DNA of 39,712 nt, from contig JAFAQY010000061.1 in the NCBI GenBank assembly GCA_019261985.1, forward strand, positions 1 to 39,712. The letters are read 5' to 3'. This document shows positions 38,873 through 39,712 of the stretch, one piece after another. Made by a program: the position numbers and the translations under genes. The stretch comes from Bryobacterales bacterium. GTDB lineage: Bacteria > Acidobacteriota > Terriglobia > Bryobacterales > Bryobacteraceae. The stretch's first letter is position 1; each line of letters begins with the position of its first letter. A model generated the notes under the pieces. The model was not told the origin of the DNA. It worked only from the letters and a program-made list of their open reading frames with translations, and ran no database searches.

Positions 38873-39712
38873 TTACGGCTGCGGCAGAACCCGGATAATA
38901 GCCATCATCCCTTGATCCTCGTGATTCAGGATATGGCAGTGATACACGAAGTCGCCGACATCCGGACCCCGAAAGTCCATACGGAGCGTAACGCTCGGGT
39001 ATGGATGGTTGGGGTTGCCATCCCAATAAGGGATTTCAATCATATCCATCATTTGGCCCTGGATTGCGGCCACGGGCTGGCTGCCGTTAATGGCAAAGTT
39101 GTCCTGCGATCGGACAAGAAAATGGATCTGATGGAAATGGAATTCGTGATTCTCCTGCGCGCGGTTCTCGATAATCCAATCCTCCACCGATCCTTGCGTG
39201 GTCACTACCGCCGGAGGATTGTTCGCTGAAAACACGGTTGGCGTCTGTCCCGCGACAGTGATGAAGAATTGAGTCTGAGCTGCGTTTTCCGAAAAGTACA
39301 ATCGGCGCGTAGTGTTAACGGCCGCCGTCGCCAGTCCCGCGAAGCGCGGCGTCCAAGGCGGACCGGTCACATTCGGAACGCGGCTGACGTTGCTATCGTC
39401 GTCTTCTTCTCGTGCCACGAGTGTCGCCAAAGTGCGGGCTGTATCGTTATCGCCATTCGGGCCGGTCACGATGGCCTGAGTGATTAGCTGCGCGCTCTTC
39501 ACGTTCTCCGAAGGACCGGTAACGATGAACTCCATACGGGACGCGGGAGGCAAACGCAGGTGGGTCACAGGTATCAGCGTGCCCAGTTGAGTGCCATCCT
39601 GGGATCCCACCGGAACTCCGTCCAAAGCAACTAGCATCAGCGTCTGAGGGGTGCTGTCATAAATCACTTGTAAATCTAGAATCGTGTCAGCCGAAGAATT
39701 CGCTACGCGCCA
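38873..39712 (-). CDS. Multicopper oxidase, C-terminal part (5' end outside window)
   Basis: 279 residues are visible and the frame is open to the window edge, beginning WRVANSSADTILDLQV, the second cupredoxin domain's typical start. Copper ligands of the last domain are present: HEFHFHQIHF (type 1/3) and YHCHILNHEDQGMM, the H-C-H-x3-H-x3-G-M block that holds the type 1 Cu Cys and Met and a type 3 pair. Such proteins oxidise phenols, metals or act as bilirubin-oxidase or CueO-like enzymes using O2. The N-terminal domains and any Tat signal lie beyond the window. Confidence 0.9.
   Translation of the reverse strand, partial: WRVANSSADTILDLQVIYDSTPQTLMLVALDGVPVGSQDGTQLGTLIPVTHLRLPPASRMEFIVTGPSENVKSAQLITQAIVTGPNGDNDTARTLATLVAREEDDDSNVSRVPNVTGPPWTPRFAGLATAAVNTTRRLYFSENAAQTQFFITVAGQTPTVFSANNPPAVVTTQGSVEDWIIENRAQENHEFHFHQIHFLVRSQDNFAINGSQPVAAIQGQMMDMIEIPYWDGNPNHPYPSVTLRMDFRGPDVGDFVYHCHILNHEDQGMMAIIRVLPQP

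Overview
The window looks like a chromosomal stretch of an Acidobacteriota genome, most likely the Solibacter/Bryobacter group (inference). The main markers are a BlaI/BlaR1-type pair whose M56 peptidase runs into the tail domain expanded in Solibacter (TIGR03435 type), an acidobacterial VWFA-type protein (TIGR03436 type), many secreted proteins, high G+C, and intergenic spaces filled with one family of palindromic repeats. I found no tRNA, rRNA, CRISPR array or intact insertion sequence.

Layout. 1-418 is the N-terminal part of fliM (minus). 419-1383 has no convincing gene apart from a possible secreted-protein remnant. 1384-6838 holds a YVTN propeller protein, an acyltransferase, a large secreted protein of unknown role, a Sua5/YrdC protein, a lipoprotein and a NIPSNAP protein. 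7007-9026 is a BlaI-BlaR1 regulatory pair whose tail domain is broken. 9261-10012 (minus) is a compact two-gene unit: a tiny HU-like protein and a TIR protein with an HU-like N-terminus. 10223-16958 carries a small Lys-rich exported protein, a GT39-like membrane protein, a frameshifted lipocalin-like gene, a VWFA protein, an FAD monooxygenase coupled to an alpha/beta-hydrolase lacking its nucleophile, and a DUF5615-like protein. 16968-18814 is a decayed cytochrome c-quinoprotein gene with two in-frame TAG codons and one frameshift.

18918-22733 contains a secreted family protein, a diheme cytochrome and the unit hemD-like/atpZ/atpI/atpB/atpE. The c subunit shows Q, E and T at Na+-ligand positions. 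22780-28594 holds a DapA-family aldolase, a GDSL esterase, a YhhQ-type queuosine-precursor transporter, a CPA1 Na+/H+ antiporter and an intact quinoprotein dehydrogenase with a C-terminal cytochrome. 28668-32903 is an S9 peptidase overlapping a beta-helix lipoprotein, which overlaps a Wzt-like protein with a crippled ATPase domain. 33036-39712 is all minus strand: a second secreted family protein, two methyltransferases, etfA, etfB, fabF, acpP and the C-terminal part of a multicopper oxidase.

How the genes fit together. acpP-fabF-etfB-etfA-methyltransferases looks like a co-transcribed lipid and electron-transfer unit. The a and c subunits of the ATP synthase lie apart from the F1 genes. The items most worth following up are the HU/HU-TIR pair, the composite palindromic repeats with terminal inverted repeats, the nucleophile-less hydrolase, the degenerate Wzt-like protein beside a beta-helix lipoprotein, and the cluster of broken genes. 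The broken genes could be real decay or, for the single-base shifts, sequencing error.
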